Shown here: positions 35,292 to 49,474 of the stretch, in pieces
Numbering within the stretch: position 1 is the stretch's first letter
How the letters are laid out: the number at the start of each line of letters is the position of its first letter
Source: Neoscytalidium dimidiatum
Taxonomy: Eukaryota > Ascomycota > Dothideomycetes > Botryosphaeriales > Botryosphaeriaceae
Length of the DNA stretch: 64,000 bases
Assembly: GCA_037367355.1 (NCBI GenBank)
Contig: CM074702.1
Span: forward strand, 1,426,001 to 1,490,000
Reading direction: 5' to 3'
The notes under the pieces: generated by a model
Seen by the model: only the letters and a program-made list of their open reading frames with translations
Database searches by the model: none
Told to the model about the DNA's origin: nothing
Position numbers and translations under genes: made by a program

Positions 35292-38200
35292 CTAAGCGGA
35301 AATCTCCCTCACAACCTCCCCGATCTCCTTTTCAAACATCCCCACAAACATCCTCACCTCCTCCTCGCCCATAAGCCGCCCATCACACCTGACGCCAAAC
35401 CTCACCTCGTCGTTCTCCCTATCCGGGCCCACATCCACGAACAATTGGCCCTCCTCCCCCCTCAACCACGCGACATCCAACCCCTCCACCGCCGTCTCCC
35501 CCTCAATAACCCTCGAAGAGCTGAAGTCCGTCGGCACGCCCACCAGCAACGGCTCGAGCAGGCCTTGATCCCCGCCGAACGCCTTCCCGCCCACGACGTC
35601 ATCATGCCACAGCAAGTTCAAGCTCGCGTTGAACGGCGCCTTGGCCCCATCGCCGCCGCCGCCGCCGCCAAGCCAAGAGCACACGTCCCTCAGCCGACTC
35701 TGCTCGAACGGCAGGCGCGCCGCGAGCTTGCGCTGCACCTCCGCGATGGCGTCGTCGACCCGCCGCTCGCGCGCGTCGCGCACGCCCAGCGGCAGCAGGT
35801 TGACCGTAGGCCCGCTGACGGCCTCGACGCCCTCGAACGCGGCGCCGCGGCCGAGCTGGAAGAAGCCGAACGTGGGGCTGGCCGTGTGCGTGAAGGCGGC
35901 CAGCGCCCGCGCGAAGGCGAGCAGCACGAGCGTGTGTAGGTGGTGGCCGGCGGCCTTGGCGGCGGCCTCGGCGGCGGCGAGGGAGAGCGTGGTGCTGGAG
36001 GCCATGACGAAGGTTTGGGAGCGGTCCTTGGGGTCGTCTGTGGCGGACGTGGTTGGAGGGAGGATGGTTGGAGTGCAGCCGTCGAGGTGCTCCTGCCAGA
36101 AGCTGCGCTCGTCGAGCTGCGCGAGAGAGCGCTGAGTGAAGGCGACGAAGTCGGTCCATGACGGGACCGGCTCGGTAGGCTTGTTGGAGTAGAGGGCGAG
36201 CAGGTCGGTGATCAGGCGGGACATGGTCCATGCGTCGTAGGTGGTGTGATGCATGGTGACCAGGAGGGCGTCGGCGTTTTCAGCAGCGCTACGGACGACG
36301 TGGAGGCGCACTGGTGGAGTAAAAAGGGTGGAAGGGGTGTGAGAGATGCGCTTGACGGTGGCCCTGACAGCTTCTTCAAGTTCGCCTGCGACCTCCTCAA
36401 CCGTGAAAGTAGTAGTGATGATCTTGCTTGGCTTGAGTATCACTTGAACAGGAGTGTCGGACTTTGCGGCGACGAAAGCGGTACGCATGATGGAGTGGCG
36501 TTCTTGAAGAGCGATCCATGCTCGGCTGAGATCCTCCACGTCGAGGCACTGCGTCGCCTTGAAGGTCCACGTAGGTTCATAAAGCGTGCGGCCTGAGGCG
36601 AGCCAGCTGGCAAGATGGTAATCTTGGCCAGCAAGTGCAGGCAAAATACCTTCAACTTCATCCTTCTGAACACCGAGCTTAGCAAGCACGGCAGCCTCTT
36701 CTTCCGGCTGGAGGACCGGGGCGAGCTTCTCAGCAGGAGCTGAACTGTCCTCGCGTCCATTGATAGCGGCGATGGCCCTGCAAATGCGACCAAGAGTCAC
36801 ACCTGCAATGATATCTGCCACGCCGATGCGAATGCCCGCCTTGCGGCACTGAGATGCGACCTGAATAGCAGCAATAGAGTCGAGACCGATCGAGAAGATA
36901 TTTGTTGATAGCCCGATGCTCTCGACCGGGACATTAACAACGCGGGACATGGAACCACGTACCGTCTCAGCATACCGCTGGACAGCAGGATCATCCCAGG
37001 TAATCTGCTCCTCTTCCTGCGCTGCAGATTCGAGGGGCAGACTACGTAGCTCAGGCGGGTAAGCGGTGACAAAGCGGCTAGGGTGCTCGACAATATCCTG
37101 GACGGCGGCCTTGAAGGTCTCCAAGAAGGTGTCGAGACGCTCCTTGCTGAGACGCGAGTACGCGTGGGCGACCAGAGTCTTATCGCTGTGCTCGACTTCG
37201 AAATTCATCTTGTACTCGGAGGGGACGGACACCTCTTCCGTTTCGTAGGGCTGCCAAATATTCTGGGAGTTCTCAACTGCACTCGAGTCCACCTTCTGGA
37301 ACACGAATAAACTGTCTGTTAGCGCGGCATCGGTAGTGTTAACAGATTGACGCCAGCGGTTCTGGACGTCGGCGAAAGAGGCATGCTGGAACCCGATGCC
37401 ATCAATGGTAAGTTGCTGAAGCTGTTGCAGGAGCGCCTGGTTGGAGGATAGCGGGTTTGCTAGGCGCACACGGTAAGGTACAGTGTTGAAGGTGGGGCCA
37501 ATAATGGCATCAGCATTATCCAGTTCCAGGTTTCTGCCAGCCAAGACCATGCCAAAAGCGACATCGCGACGTTGGACAAGGTTGCTAAGGGCCTTGGCGA
37601 AAGCCAGGAGAGTGACATTTTGAATATTGATGCCCTTGTTCTGGAGTCCAGAGATATCGGCAATATCGATGCTGGACAGAGTCATCTGTTCTGACTTCGC
37701 CTCCTCATCTGTGAGGGGGACTCCAATGCTTCTGTAGCCCTCAAGTTTATTGCTCCAGAAATCAACAGCAGCCTTCTGGTTAGCAGTCATGATCTTGGCA
37801 GCTTGGTAGAAAGGTGCGATAGGCGTGATAGGCTTGCCAAAGTAATTATCTGTTAGCTGCTGGAAGAGGATCGGCACCGACATGCCGTCGTAGAGTGCGT
37901 GGTGCATTGAGGCTGAGAAAACGATGGACTCGCCATCGGAGAACATCGTAAACTTGACCGGAGGCTCGTTGAACTGGCTCTCTTCGGTAAAGGTCGTGGT
38001 GTGTTGAAGATTCTGCAGCGCTGAGTCCATATCGGAAGTAGAGACCTCCTTCCACTGAGGGATGAAGTTTTCGTGGACCACCGCAACCCACTCGTTGCCC
38101 GAGCGATGGAAAGAAGTTCGGAGGACATCAACTTGGCGGACAGTGTCCTCCCACGCCTCCTTGAACTTAGCAAGATTAATATTCTTCGAAAGACGAAGTG

Positions 38201-41200
38201 TGTGATGATGGACATAAAGGCGACCATCGAGACCCAGTGTCTGCGTTAGCATTCCAACCTGAAGAGGAGTGCAGCGGTAGATGGCCTCAATGCTATCGCC
38301 TTCCCTCAGCTTCACCGAGGCAGGGACCTCGATCTCTGGCTGGCGGACCTCAAAGACAGAGTCCTGTCTTCCACCCCTGGCTTCGGTCGCAGGCTGAACA
38401 GTCTCCGGTTTGAAGCTGTGGCAAAGTGCGCCAATGCAGCTGTTGCGCATGACATCTGCCGACGAGAGGTTGTAACCGTGCTCACGAAGCTTCCTCGCGA
38501 AGCGGATCGCCGTGATCGAGTCGATGCCGATATGCAGAAACGATGTGTTCTTGCTGATGCTGTCCGGAGGGACTTGCGCAAAGTCAGCAACGAGTTGCCT
38601 GACGTTCTTCTCTTCCTCCGACCATGTGGTCTCGTCCCATACAGCAGCTTTCCTGTCAGTAACACCTCCTGTAGGCGTCTCAACTGAGATTCCGAGATCA
38701 GTAAGAGACAGCGCATCGCCGTTGAGTACGGTATCGACTAGCATCTCGATCCTCTCTAACATCTCTTCAGCCTTTGCACCATCACCGAATGCAGCAGTGC
38801 AGCCAATTGCCATCTTCAACTTGTCACTTTGGTAGTCTGACTCAACCTCGACCGCGAGCGAGGAATCCATCGGCATATCGCTCTCTATCTCCTTCCAAAG
38901 GTTGAAATCAAGTGTCTGCTCCGGAGCGCGTGTGTATGAGAAGAGAGTGTCGTACAGCGGTCTATCGGCGCCAACCCAGACCTGAATATCTCTTGCAGAG
39001 CTGTGCTGGTACTCCAGCGATTCGTAACTCAGCCTCTGGAAAGTAGCGAAGACATCTTGGAGGGTCTGGCCAAACTTGGGAAGGTTGACGCGCTGAGGAA
39101 TGGTTGTGATGCAGGGCGTCATAATTTGGTCGACGCCCTTGACCGGCACGGCACGGCCGGAAAGGACGGCACCGAAGATGACGTCGTTGGTGTTCAACAT
39201 CTGCGCCAGAGCGGTACCGAAAGCAGCCTGCAGGACAGCGGCGACTGTGAGTCTGTGGCGTGAGGCAGCTGCTTCGATCGATGAGAGACTGGCGCTGAAC
39301 ACACGGTCCTTGAGCGTGGTGGGACTGTTCTGATCCACACTCTCCGACCCAACTAGACGAGTCTGCTGCCAGTTCTCGAGCAGATTGGACCAATGCTTCT
39401 TGGCACTCTCCTTGTCGCGCGTAGCGATGTATTCAATCAAAGCGCCGGGGCTCTCTCTGGGCTCGTGAGCGGAGTCGTGGTAGCGCTTGTGCACCTCTTC
39501 AAACAACATTCCCAGCGATTCACCGTCGTATAGCGCATGGTGAATGGAAATCAGAAGAGCACTCCGCTGGCCACCTTTCGAGACAGCAAAGTTGAACCTG
39601 ATCGGAGGCTTGGTGGCCAAGTTCTGCACAATATCCTGCCGAATCTGTGGGTAAAGTTGTGAAAGAACCGCCTGGAAGGGAGTGTCATTCTCAGCCTTCA
39701 CCGAGCCCCACTGGATCTTAGTGGAATCAGGGCGAAGCACAATCTGGCGGAAGTGGTCGCCAGAGAACCAGAAGCAGGTGCGGAGAATCTCGTTTTCGGC
39801 GACGGTTGTCTCCCACGCACGGCAGAGCTTCTCGATATCAACGCCGCCGGCGATCTGAAGCATAATGTGATTGACATAGAAGGAGGTACTGTCATCCCCG
39901 GAATCAGTAGACCTAGCAACCATGATCTCCTGGAGGGGTAAGCACGGGCGGACGGCTTGAACGAGATCTGATGGAATGGGCTGCGCGGGATCATTGCGGT
40001 AGTCAGTCTCAATCTTGCACAGTTCTTGTTGTATTTGGTCGATGGGAACACCGCCGGCCTGCTGCCTATCCTTGTGCGGCAGCGTAGCCAGCTGCTCGAT
40101 AGTTGGGTGAGTCAGGACGTTGGCAACACTGCACTCGTATCCGACCTCCTTCAGCTTCATGAACAAGCTGATGGCGCTGAGACTGTCGACTCCCAGCTCG
40201 AAAATTGACGTATCGGGACGCATCTCGCGGGACTCATCAGCAATGATCACCTTTAGAACACCGGCAATCGTCTCCTCTTCAGGAGAGAGGGGGCGATTGC
40301 TGACCGCAGGAGCTCCAGCAGGCTTGAAGCTGCCAGCCATGAGGGTGGCGATAGGGATGGAAGAGAACAAAGCATTCAGGAGCTTGGTATCCGCCTTTGC
40401 CGAAGTCGTGGTAAGGGGGATAATGTTGACCGGGATCATTAGGTCGGGGACCATGTGGGCAGGAAGAATCTTCTGGCAGTTAGGACGAATGCCTGCGTTA
40501 ATTGCTTCGAACCGCTCTTCAATGAACCTGCACTGCTCCTTCTTCTCTTTTGCGACCTTGATATCCTTCTCACTGGCTACGAAAGCAACCAGCTGGGGAC
40601 GCGAGAGATCCTTATGCTTCAGCAGGAGCGTAGCGACGTTGACTGGTTCGGACGATGAGACTCGGACACCTTCGGAGATCTCACCCAGCTCGACTCGCTG
40701 GCCTCTGATTTTGACCTGATCGTCTTTACGACCCAGGAATTCAATGCTGTTGTCTGGCATCAGACGAACAATGTCACCGGTGCGGTACATGCGCTCGCCA
40801 TTGAAGTCCTCCACAAAGCCAGCTGCATCGGGGCGGTTGAGGTAGCCATTGGCAACCAGGCTACCAGTGAAGCAAAGCTCACCAGGCATCATGCGTTTGA
40901 CATACGTGTTGGTACCTGGGCGCAGGAGATGCCCGACCGAGTCTCCGAGAGGACTTCCGATATTCTTAGGATCAGAGTTGGGCCAGAGACGGGCGGAACA
41001 GCAGCCAACCGTGACCTCAGTAGGGCCGTACGCATTGATGAGGCCGACACGATCGTGACCACCCCACAGCTTTCTGGTTTTCTCCGTCATCTTTTCACCG
41101 CCGACACCAAGGAAGACAAGTTCAGGCGCATCCTCAGGGGTAAGGCCGGTCTGGTCGAGCAGCGACGGCACGAAACTGGCGTGGGTGATTCTCAAATTCT

Positions 41201-44200
41201 TGAGTGCTGCCGCAAGATCGTCAAGCAGGAGGGTACGGCGGGCAGTGATTGCTGTGAGACCGTGCCTCCAGGAGAGGAACATTTCTCCGATGTGAACATC
41301 AAAAGCTCTACTTGCAAGGTTCAGGTACTTGCCAGAGCCTGCCAAGGTCTTCGTAGCAGGGACGGCATCGCAGATGAACTCAGATTGAGCGTCCATGAAA
41401 GACGCAAGGTTTGCTCTGCTAACAAGGACACCTTTTGGCTTACCAGTAGATCCCGAAGTGTAAAGGACGTACGCATTGGCTTGCGGATCATATGTCACAG
41501 GGACTGGGTTGCCATCAAACGAGCTCAACTCCTCCTGGAAACTGACCGCCTCGATATCAATGACCTTGCATCCTCGCTCGTCGAAGTCTGGAGGGATCTC
41601 GAACAAATCAGCCGTAGTGAAGAGTATACACGCGTTGCTGTCCTGGCAAAGGAAGACTTTCCGCTCAAGTGGTAGGCTTTCCTCCAGCGGAAGGTAAGTT
41701 TGGCCGGACTTGAAGATACCATAAATGATACCAAAAGCCTCAAGTGTGCGAGGAAGACAAATGGCCACAGACCCGATTCCACTACCGTGCTTCTTGATGT
41801 AAGCAGCAACACGGTTTGCATAGGTGTCTAGCTCTTTGTAAGTCCAAGAGACGGTCTTGGCTTCTGGCCAGATCTGAGTGGCGATTTCGACAGCCATCCA
41901 GTCAGGATGCTCCTTCGCGAAGTGGTCCACCCACCAAGTAGGATCGGTCTTTGTCGGGCAAAGCGTGTCTGGGCGAGGTGTGGTAATGGACTTTAGGTCA
42001 TTCGGGAAGAAATTCGTGAGATCAGCAACTTCAACATCGGGGTGGTTAACTATGCATGAGAGCAGTGCGTCAATCTGGCGGATGAACAGAGCTTGGTGTT
42101 CTGCGCTCATGATGTGGTTCGTAGCGGAAAATGAGAACGTAAGCTGATCCCCAACCTGCCAAACGTTGAAGGCCATTGAGTGTTCCACAGAGAGAACTAG
42201 ATCCTCACCCTTCGTCCACGGATGCTGTGTCTGAGTGCCCGTTGATTCGCCCTCAGGGTGGAACACGAACACAGCGGGGTAAAGAGCCTGATCGACAGGG
42301 CGCTGTAGGATCCTCCTAATGGTCCCAGGCCTGACATGACGATGGTCCCAAGTGTCGCGCGAGATCCTACTCTGCTCAACCACAAGTTCCTTGCCAGTTC
42401 CCCTGGCACGGAAAGGCACAGGCACAACAGAGATCAGAGGAGCAATAGCAGTTTCCAGTCTTGAGTCAATGATACGGTCTGACAAAACCTCAGCGAACAC
42501 CATATCCGGGTTTTCAAGGAACTCAGCCAAGCTGAAACCCCAAGCAGCGCGAATGACTGCCGCGATGGAGGTCGCGCCGAGGCGACGAGTAGCTTCCTGT
42601 AATTCCTTCTTCGACAGTGAGGAAATGTGGTCGACAGTGCGCATTTCCGTCGGAGTTGCATCGTTGGTAGGCTTAGGTCCAGAGCCCTCGGATATATCGC
42701 TAGTGATGCCCTGGAGCTCTTTCTCCCAGAATGCGTCAGTGGCCTGCGGCTCAGCATCCATGCTTGCGATAGCGAGCGCCTCGAGAAGTTGGCAACGGGG
42801 TTTTGTGGCAGTCGCATTATACCTAGCAGCAAGTTCAGCGATAATAAATTCCAGAGAAGGCCCGTCGTGCAGGGAGTGGTGAATGCTCAAAACCATGGTC
42901 CTGCCGCTAGCGTGCTTAAGAATGTTCACGGCCCATGGCGGGTTGCGGAAGACGTTGCTCTGGTGCTGCTGAGCAACCTCAACGGAAGCCTCCTTGGCTG
43001 CCTCAACCAGTTCCTCCTGTTGTATAGTGCGGACAGACCAACCAATCTTTGCCTCCTCATAGACGATTTGAAGGAAAATAGAGTTGGTGTTGGCGACGGA
43101 TCCAGGTGCCGGCACCGCAGCCGTAGGCACGAATCCAACACGAAGAGACTCAGTCTCGGTGGCAAGCTGGAGCCAAGATTCCTTTAGCCGCTTCAAGTCT
43201 ACGCTAGCGTCAAGATTGAAGAAATGATTGCTCCAGTACGACTCGGGATTTTGCATCGACTCGCCAAGCAAGCTCTCCTGCAAGACGCTTGCGGGAGCAA
43301 CCTGAAAGCCTGTATGGCCGAGGTAAGAAGCGACAGTTGCAAACCAAGTGTTATGGAACTCCTTCATTTCCTGTGTGAGAGCCAAGCGGGCCTGCTTCTT
43401 TCCAGTGAAGGAACAAATGTCAGAGATCGTCTTGCAGCGTAAGACATCTAAGACAGATAATGATGTCTTGGCAGCGTTCATCTTAGCTGCAAGCCTAATA
43501 GCGCCAATGGAGTCAATGCCAAGCGAGGCAAGAGTACTGCTAGGCCTAATGGCCTCCTTAGGTACGCCTGTGACCTGAGCCAAGACGTCAACCAGCATCG
43601 GATTAGCCTCACGCCACTCGACCTCCGAAGCATCTTCAACAGTCTCCTTGACGTGAGTCTCTTCATGCTCGTAGAAAAGACGCTTGAGAGCATGACGATC
43701 AACCTTGGCGGACGGAGTACGCGGGATGGTCGGTAAGATAATGAAGAAGTCGGGGATCATGTGGGTAGGTAGCAGCCTGCGCGCATTTTCCTCTGCAATA
43801 TTGATAATGGCGGCATCTTCACTCTCGCTGCTACCAAAGCCAGGAACAGCCAAGAAAGCAACAACAATCTTACCAGATCTCTTCTGAGACTCGAGGTACA
43901 AGACTTCTGTCTGCTGCACAGCTGGATGGCTGGCACGGAGGAAGTAAGCGATCTCGCTCAATTCCACACGTTGACCAGCGATTTTGACGAGATCATCATC
44001 TCTGCCGACAAAGTCGATGGAGCCATCGCCCAGCTGCCTCACGAGATCACCAGTCAGATAGATGGTGCGCTGAAGGCGTTCTGACCAGATGAACTTCTCG
44101 TTCGACTTGTCGACATCCTTCCAGTAGCCGCGGGACAGCTGGTCGCCAGCGAGTGCAAGCTCACCGATGGCATTACGCATAACCACGCGACCCTCTTGAA

Positions 44201-47200
44201 TGACGTAGGCTCCGACGGTCTCAAGCGGAATACCAACGTTAGAGCTCTTGACCTGGCTGTGATCGCCTGGGCCGAACTGCTCGACGGTTGAGACAACTGC
44301 CGCTTCCGCGGGGCCATATGTGTTGTAAGCCCGCATATCGTTACCCCAGTCGTCCGCAACAGGTTGATTGAGCTTCTCTCCGATCATGGTAACTACTTCC
44401 ATTGTCTCGAGGCTCTGGCGGGAAATGGCGCTGGCGAAGGCGGGCGTCAAGTGAGCGTGAGTGGCCTTGGAGTAGTTTGCGAGTTGTACAAAAGAGCCAA
44501 GCATGAGCTCCTTGGGTGCAGAGACAACTGTTCCACCCATCCTCCAGGTCTCGAACAGATCCTCGACGAAGACATCGAAAGTGTACTGAGAGAACTGAAG
44601 GCCGCGAACATTACCTGTCCTCGTGTCTGATGGAATCACTGCACACAGAGAGCGCATAGCTGAGGCAGCAGCCTTGTGGCTAATGGGCACACCTTTTGGA
44701 GGCCCAGTAGTGCCGCTGGTGAAGATCAGATACGCCAAATTCTGCGGTTCCGGACTTGGCAGAATAACAGAATTGTTTTTCTCGCTATCAGGTAGTGGAA
44801 CAGTGAGGTCCAACGTCGCAACCCCTTCAGGAATTGCCACGGGGTCAATTTCGGCGGTGCCTGCGGCCAAGAGAACAAGCGTGGCATCAGTCCTCGCGAT
44901 GAGGTCGTGCTGACGCTTTGGCGGGAATTCAGGATGGATAGGGCACCATGCAGCGCCAGCCTTCAAGATGCCCAATATTGCGACATACAGCTCTGGGCAT
45001 TTATCCATACAAATGGGCACGACGCGATCGGTAAGGGATCCCAACTCGGCGACGAGGTATCGGGCTAAGGCATTGGCCCTCTCATTTAGCTCGGCAAAGG
45101 TCCACTGAACGCGTTCTGCCTTCGCGTCGAAGCCATAGAGGAAATCCAGGGCAAGGCGTTCCGGCGACTCGATTGCAAGTTTCTCGAACGGACCTTGAAG
45201 TAGGAGAAGCTCTCCAGAAGTATCTTCTTCAGCGGTTTCTGGGAACGCAGAGAGGAGTTCCGGCCTGCTCGCGAATCGGCCATCCAGAAACGACTTCGTG
45301 GGGCCTTCGAGAACAAAAGCAATTGAATCCTCAAGTTGATTCAACATGGTGTGCGCAGCGACATCATCGAGGTGCTTTTGTTCATAAGTAGCCTTCAGCA
45401 GGAGCTGACCATTCTCAGTAGGCCAGATCTCAAGCATGACTGCGAAGTCGTTACCCATCGCGGGATACTCGATCGACTTCCAGAGACCGCTGCCTGCTGC
45501 GCCGCCAGGGAAACTCTGAAATGCAATCAGCGTGTCGTAATGAAGGCGACCTTCAGACGTGACGAGAGAGCTGAGGGGTGTGTGAAGGTGCTGAATAGCC
45601 TCAGTATTTTGCGTAGTCAGGCGCTGGGTAATGTCTTTCACAGTCGCTCCTGAGGAAGTTGCCGAAACACGGATTGGGACTGTGACGAAGGTAGGACCCA
45701 AACAGTCAGCCGTCTCCTGGCTGTATCTATCTGAGACAACGCTGCCGAAGACAACATCTGCTTTTGAGCCAGTGTATCCAAACAGAACGATGGACCAGGC
45801 TGCTTGGAGTATTGCAAGGGAAGATACTTGAGAAGCCTTGGACGCGGCCTGTAAATCATCCATGGTGGTACTTGAAAGCACAGTGGCAACACGTGGACCC
45901 GTGGAGAGGTACTGTGGCTGGGCTCGTGAGAGGGCAGGGAAGGTAGTTGGCGCGCAGCCTTCCAGCTGCTTCAACCAATATTCCTTTGCACCCTCCCTGT
46001 CGGCACGGAAGTGGCGCTTGACAGCAACATCAAGCTGTGTTCTATTGGCAGCCCGACGGCCGAAGAAATGGTTCCCCACATCTTCCACTAAGAGCTGAAG
46101 AGAACCGCCATCGAAAATGGCATGGAACAGGCTCAGAACAACCGCGGAACGAGATGGAGACTGCACAATGGCAAGGTTGAGGGGTGGCCTGTCCAACACA
46201 ATGGACGACTCAGCATCGGCAAGAGCCTGGGAAATGAAGTCGGTGAATTCCTCGTCGGATTTGCACTCATAAGACTTAGCGTCGACTTGACCGCGTTTGC
46301 ATGTTGGCTTGAAGACGCATTGAGCAAAAGGAGCGAGATCATCGTCCACAGAGACGAATACTGTCCTAAATGCTTCTCCGTTGCGCAAAGCAGCCAACCA
46401 AGCATCGCGGACAGCATTGACATCATGCCCTTCAGCGACTTCGTAGACGGAGTGGTTGATGTAATGCTTTATCTCCTGGCCGGCAGGATCAATAAGACTG
46501 CGCAGGAAGCTCGCAAGCATACCAGACTGGGTAGATGTTGTCGGGAGAATCTTCTCAAAGGCATCACTCGGCACGCTGAGAGACTGAGCGCATTCCTTTC
46601 TATGCCTTTCCTGGAAGGTCGCAACTGTCTCAACCCAGACATCGGAAGCGTCAGACGCGGCAACGTTTTGCTTCGACTGCGATGTTTTCATGTACTTCAT
46701 GACGAGGTCCTTGAAAGTGTGGCAGGTAACAACATCTCCAACAGTCAAGCCCTTGAGACCCAGTTCGCGAGCCTTCTGCAAGAAGCGCATGGCGCGTAGA
46801 CTGTCAAACCCGTATGAAAGAAGCTCTGTAGATGGAGAAATGGCATCGACGGCAGACTCGGTAACCGAAGCGACGCCAGTAAAGACTAGATGTTTGACTG
46901 CATCGTCAAGCTGCGTCTCGTCGTATATTCCACTTTCAACCGCTGCTGGCGCTACTTCCCTTGACCAGCGGTCTCCGACTACTTTGCCCAAAGCACGACG
47001 GTCAATCTTGCCGGAGCGGGAGCGAGGAATCTCGTCCAGGAAGAAATATTTGGACGGCCGCATGTGCGGCTGGAGCCACTTATCCGCCGCCGCTTGACAT
47101 GCCTTGACCAGAAGGTCCAGGCCACTATCAGCATGTGGGAGAATACAAGCGACGACCTGTTCACTGCCGTGCCCACCGCCGACAGGCTTGTGAGCAACAA

Positions 47201-49349
47201 CAACCGCCTCTTTGACGCCCTCAACCTTCTCCACAACGGCTTCAATATCACCAAGTTCGACGCGCCGTCCGCTAAGCTTGACCTGATCAGTCGTCAAGCG
47301 ACCCAGGTACTCGATAGTAAAGCTGCCGTCTCGATCTTCAATGATCCTAGCACGGTCACCCGTCCTGTAGAGCCTGCCGTACCGGTTGCTGTCGATAAAA
47401 GCCTTAGCAGTCTCCTCCGGTCTGTTAAGGTAGCCGGCGGAGACTTGTGGCCCACCAATTACCAATTCGCCCGGGAAGCCTAGAGGAAGAACGACAGGAT
47501 CGCGCTTCGCAGGATCGATGACGAACATAGCACACGTTGCGAGTGGCTTACCGATAATGGAGCCTCTATCGTGGACGGAGAAGTTCGAGACAAGCGTACA
47601 ATTAATAGAACCTTCTGTCGGGCCGTACGCATTCAGCAGGCCTTCCGGGTTAGGGTTCGCAGCGGGGCCATGGCGTTCAATGCGGCCAGGAGAGTCAGCA
47701 GAGAAATTGTCAATGACTCTGCGATTGACAGCTTCACCCATGACCCAAAGGTCCTTCAGCGTCGGCACCTTCTGGGGGTTCAGGATAGCTGCCATGCTGG
47801 GGGTCGCCATCATGACTGTTGCACCTAGCTCCGTAATGGTTGCCTCAGGATCTGTGAGACTAGTTTGTCGTTCAGCAGAGCATAGAGTGTTGCCCGTCGA
47901 GAGGGTGACGAAGATTTCCATGACGGAAGGATCGAAGGTTGGGGCGGCAAATTGGAACCATCGTGATGGCGTGCTGGTAGCACGGGCGGCGAGATAGAGC
48001 GAGTGGGAAGCGATAGAACACGCTGCGGAGTGGTGGGCAATCTTGACACCCTTCGGGCGTCCTGTTGATCCACTTGTGTACATGACATAGGCAAGATCGT
48101 TCTCATCAATCGTAGGCAGTGATGCGCGGTCAACAGGAGGCTTTGCGGTTGCGCGCCAAGCTTCAATGAAAGCGCTCGCGTCTATCCAATTATAGGTATC
48201 GTCAAGTGCTCCAGATAGTGCTCCAGCCTTGGGTCCCCGGCCGAGCAGGAGTGATGCCTCTACATCTTGGAAGACGAAGAGGAGCTGGTCAACTGGAGCT
48301 TCTGGAGAGACCGGACAGAAGGCGCAGCCAGACTTGATTGTAGCAAGCCAGCAGACATAGAGCTCGACTGATGAAGAGATAATTGCAGGAACAACTGGTT
48401 GTTTGCTTCCCTCAGTGACATTGTCCCTGATGTGAGCGGCCAGCGCATCTGTGAGCCTGTCTAGCTCAGAGTAGGTAAAAATATCGTGGACGGCCGGAGA
48501 CGAGTCTGAGGGAAGAGACTTCAGGAAATCCAAAGCTGGCCTTTCCGGATGGTCCTGAGCTCTCCGCCGGAAAGCAGAATGAAGAAGTGCAGGCCCGATG
48601 TCGTGGTGGCCGTTGTCCTTGTCCTCCTGCAGGCACGGCGGTTGAGAGAGGGAAGGATGGTTGAGTTGTGATAAGAAGGGAGACTGAACGTCTTTCGATG
48701 GTGCAGCGAAAGATCTTGATACCAGATGATCGATCACAAAAGTGAGCAGGGATTGACCAATGGTGCTGGACATCAGATGTCTGTAGTAATGAATGCTTAG
48801 CTGGATCTTAGATCCAAGCTCCACCCGTAAAACGAATGGCTACAAGCGGGTTAGCTTAGCTTAGCTTACGCGTATTGCAGAGTAGGGCCATACCGTTGTG
48901 GAGAAGCTTGCCGTTTGTCCGTTTTCAAGGACATCAACAGAAAAGTCTGTATGGGCATCGGCATGAGGGTATTGGGGGCCCGGATAAGTGGTAACAGCGC
49001 ATGTTCTGGAGCGCTCAGTGGCATCGTACTCGAGTGCAGCTGTAGCAACACCGAATCTCTCCAGCGCTGGCTCAGAGGGAGTGGCGACAGGCAGGGAGTA
49101 GCGGAATAGTACATCATCCTCGCCGGTGAAGGCTGAGACGAGGCGAGCGGCCACGTCAAGAACAGCGTCAGCAGTCAGGTCAGCAGAGCCGCGGCTGAGG
49201 ACTGCACTGTTCCAGGCAAAATCCACAGGTAGGTCGTGCTGCTGCAGCGCTGCAGTGCCTCGAAGCCCATTGCTGATCCCGGCCTGCCCGGCCGATAAGG
49301 GCTGGCGATACAGCGTGTCGAGGGCTGGAAAGCTCGAGGAGAACGACAT
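35292..49349 (-). CDS. Ferrichrome-type siderophore NRPS (SidC/NPS2 family)
   Basis: Multimodular synthetase expected to join three N5-acyl-N5-hydroxyornithines with three small amino acids into a cyclic hexapeptide that binds iron. It is nearly intronless: exon 1 48870-49349, exon 2 35292-48839 (4675 residues), or exon 2 from 48800 (4662). The ATG at 49349 is the only one open to exon 1. Approximate core positions: A1 413 (YTSGSTGRPKG), T1 836 (YGFDSLRAM), C1 1066 (FHAIFDG), A2 1536 (FTSGTTGPPKG), T2 1936 (LGIDSIGA), C2 2149 (HHSLHDG), A3 2623 (YTSGSTGKPKG), T3 3045 (LGVDSLSAI), C3 3261 (HHALYDG), T4 3600 (IGIDSITAI), C4 3809 (HHALYDGM), T5 4148 (IGLDSIAAI), C5 4359 (HHTTYDAW). This A-T-C x3, T-C x2 order is the SidC/NPS2 layout. 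All five carrier serines and three adenylation cores look intact. There is no thioesterase; the last C domain is expected to cyclise. About 240 residues precede A1. Confidence 0.95.
48840..48869 (-). other. Very short candidate intron in NRPS gene
   Basis: Exon 1 of the NRPS runs into a stop (R-V-S-stop) unless this segment is removed. On the minus strand it begins GTAAGC, contains overlapping GCTAA pentamers ending in a branch-like GCTAAC, and ends TTGTAG. Removal keeps frame. At 30 nt it is shorter than usual fungal introns. A second acceptor, GATCCAG just before position 48800, would give a 69-nt intron, also in frame. Confidence 0.6.
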
Positions 49350-49432
49350 GGATACAGATCCAATTGCTGCAAAGAGACGGCGGGCAGAGGCTTGCGGGGT
49401 GCAGCACTCAACGCGAGGGCCGGAGAAAGGGA

Positions 49433-49441
49433 ATCTGATAA
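49433..49441 (+). promoter_or_regulatory. GATA-factor site ATCTGATAA upstream of NRPS
   Basis: Exact match to ATCWGATAA, the published site of iron-responsive GATA repressors (SreA family). It lies 84 bp from the NRPS ATG and 42 bp from a second copy. Confidence 0.75.
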
Positions 49442-49474
49442 GATTTCTGGAGCCGTTCACATAGACAGCGGGAA

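Noticed and set aside
48771..48773. Internal ATG (MSSTIGQS) as the NRPS start
   Set aside because: It is the first ATG of the long open exon, but the upstream frame to 49349 joins it in phase through splice signals, and the GATA sites lie just before 49349.
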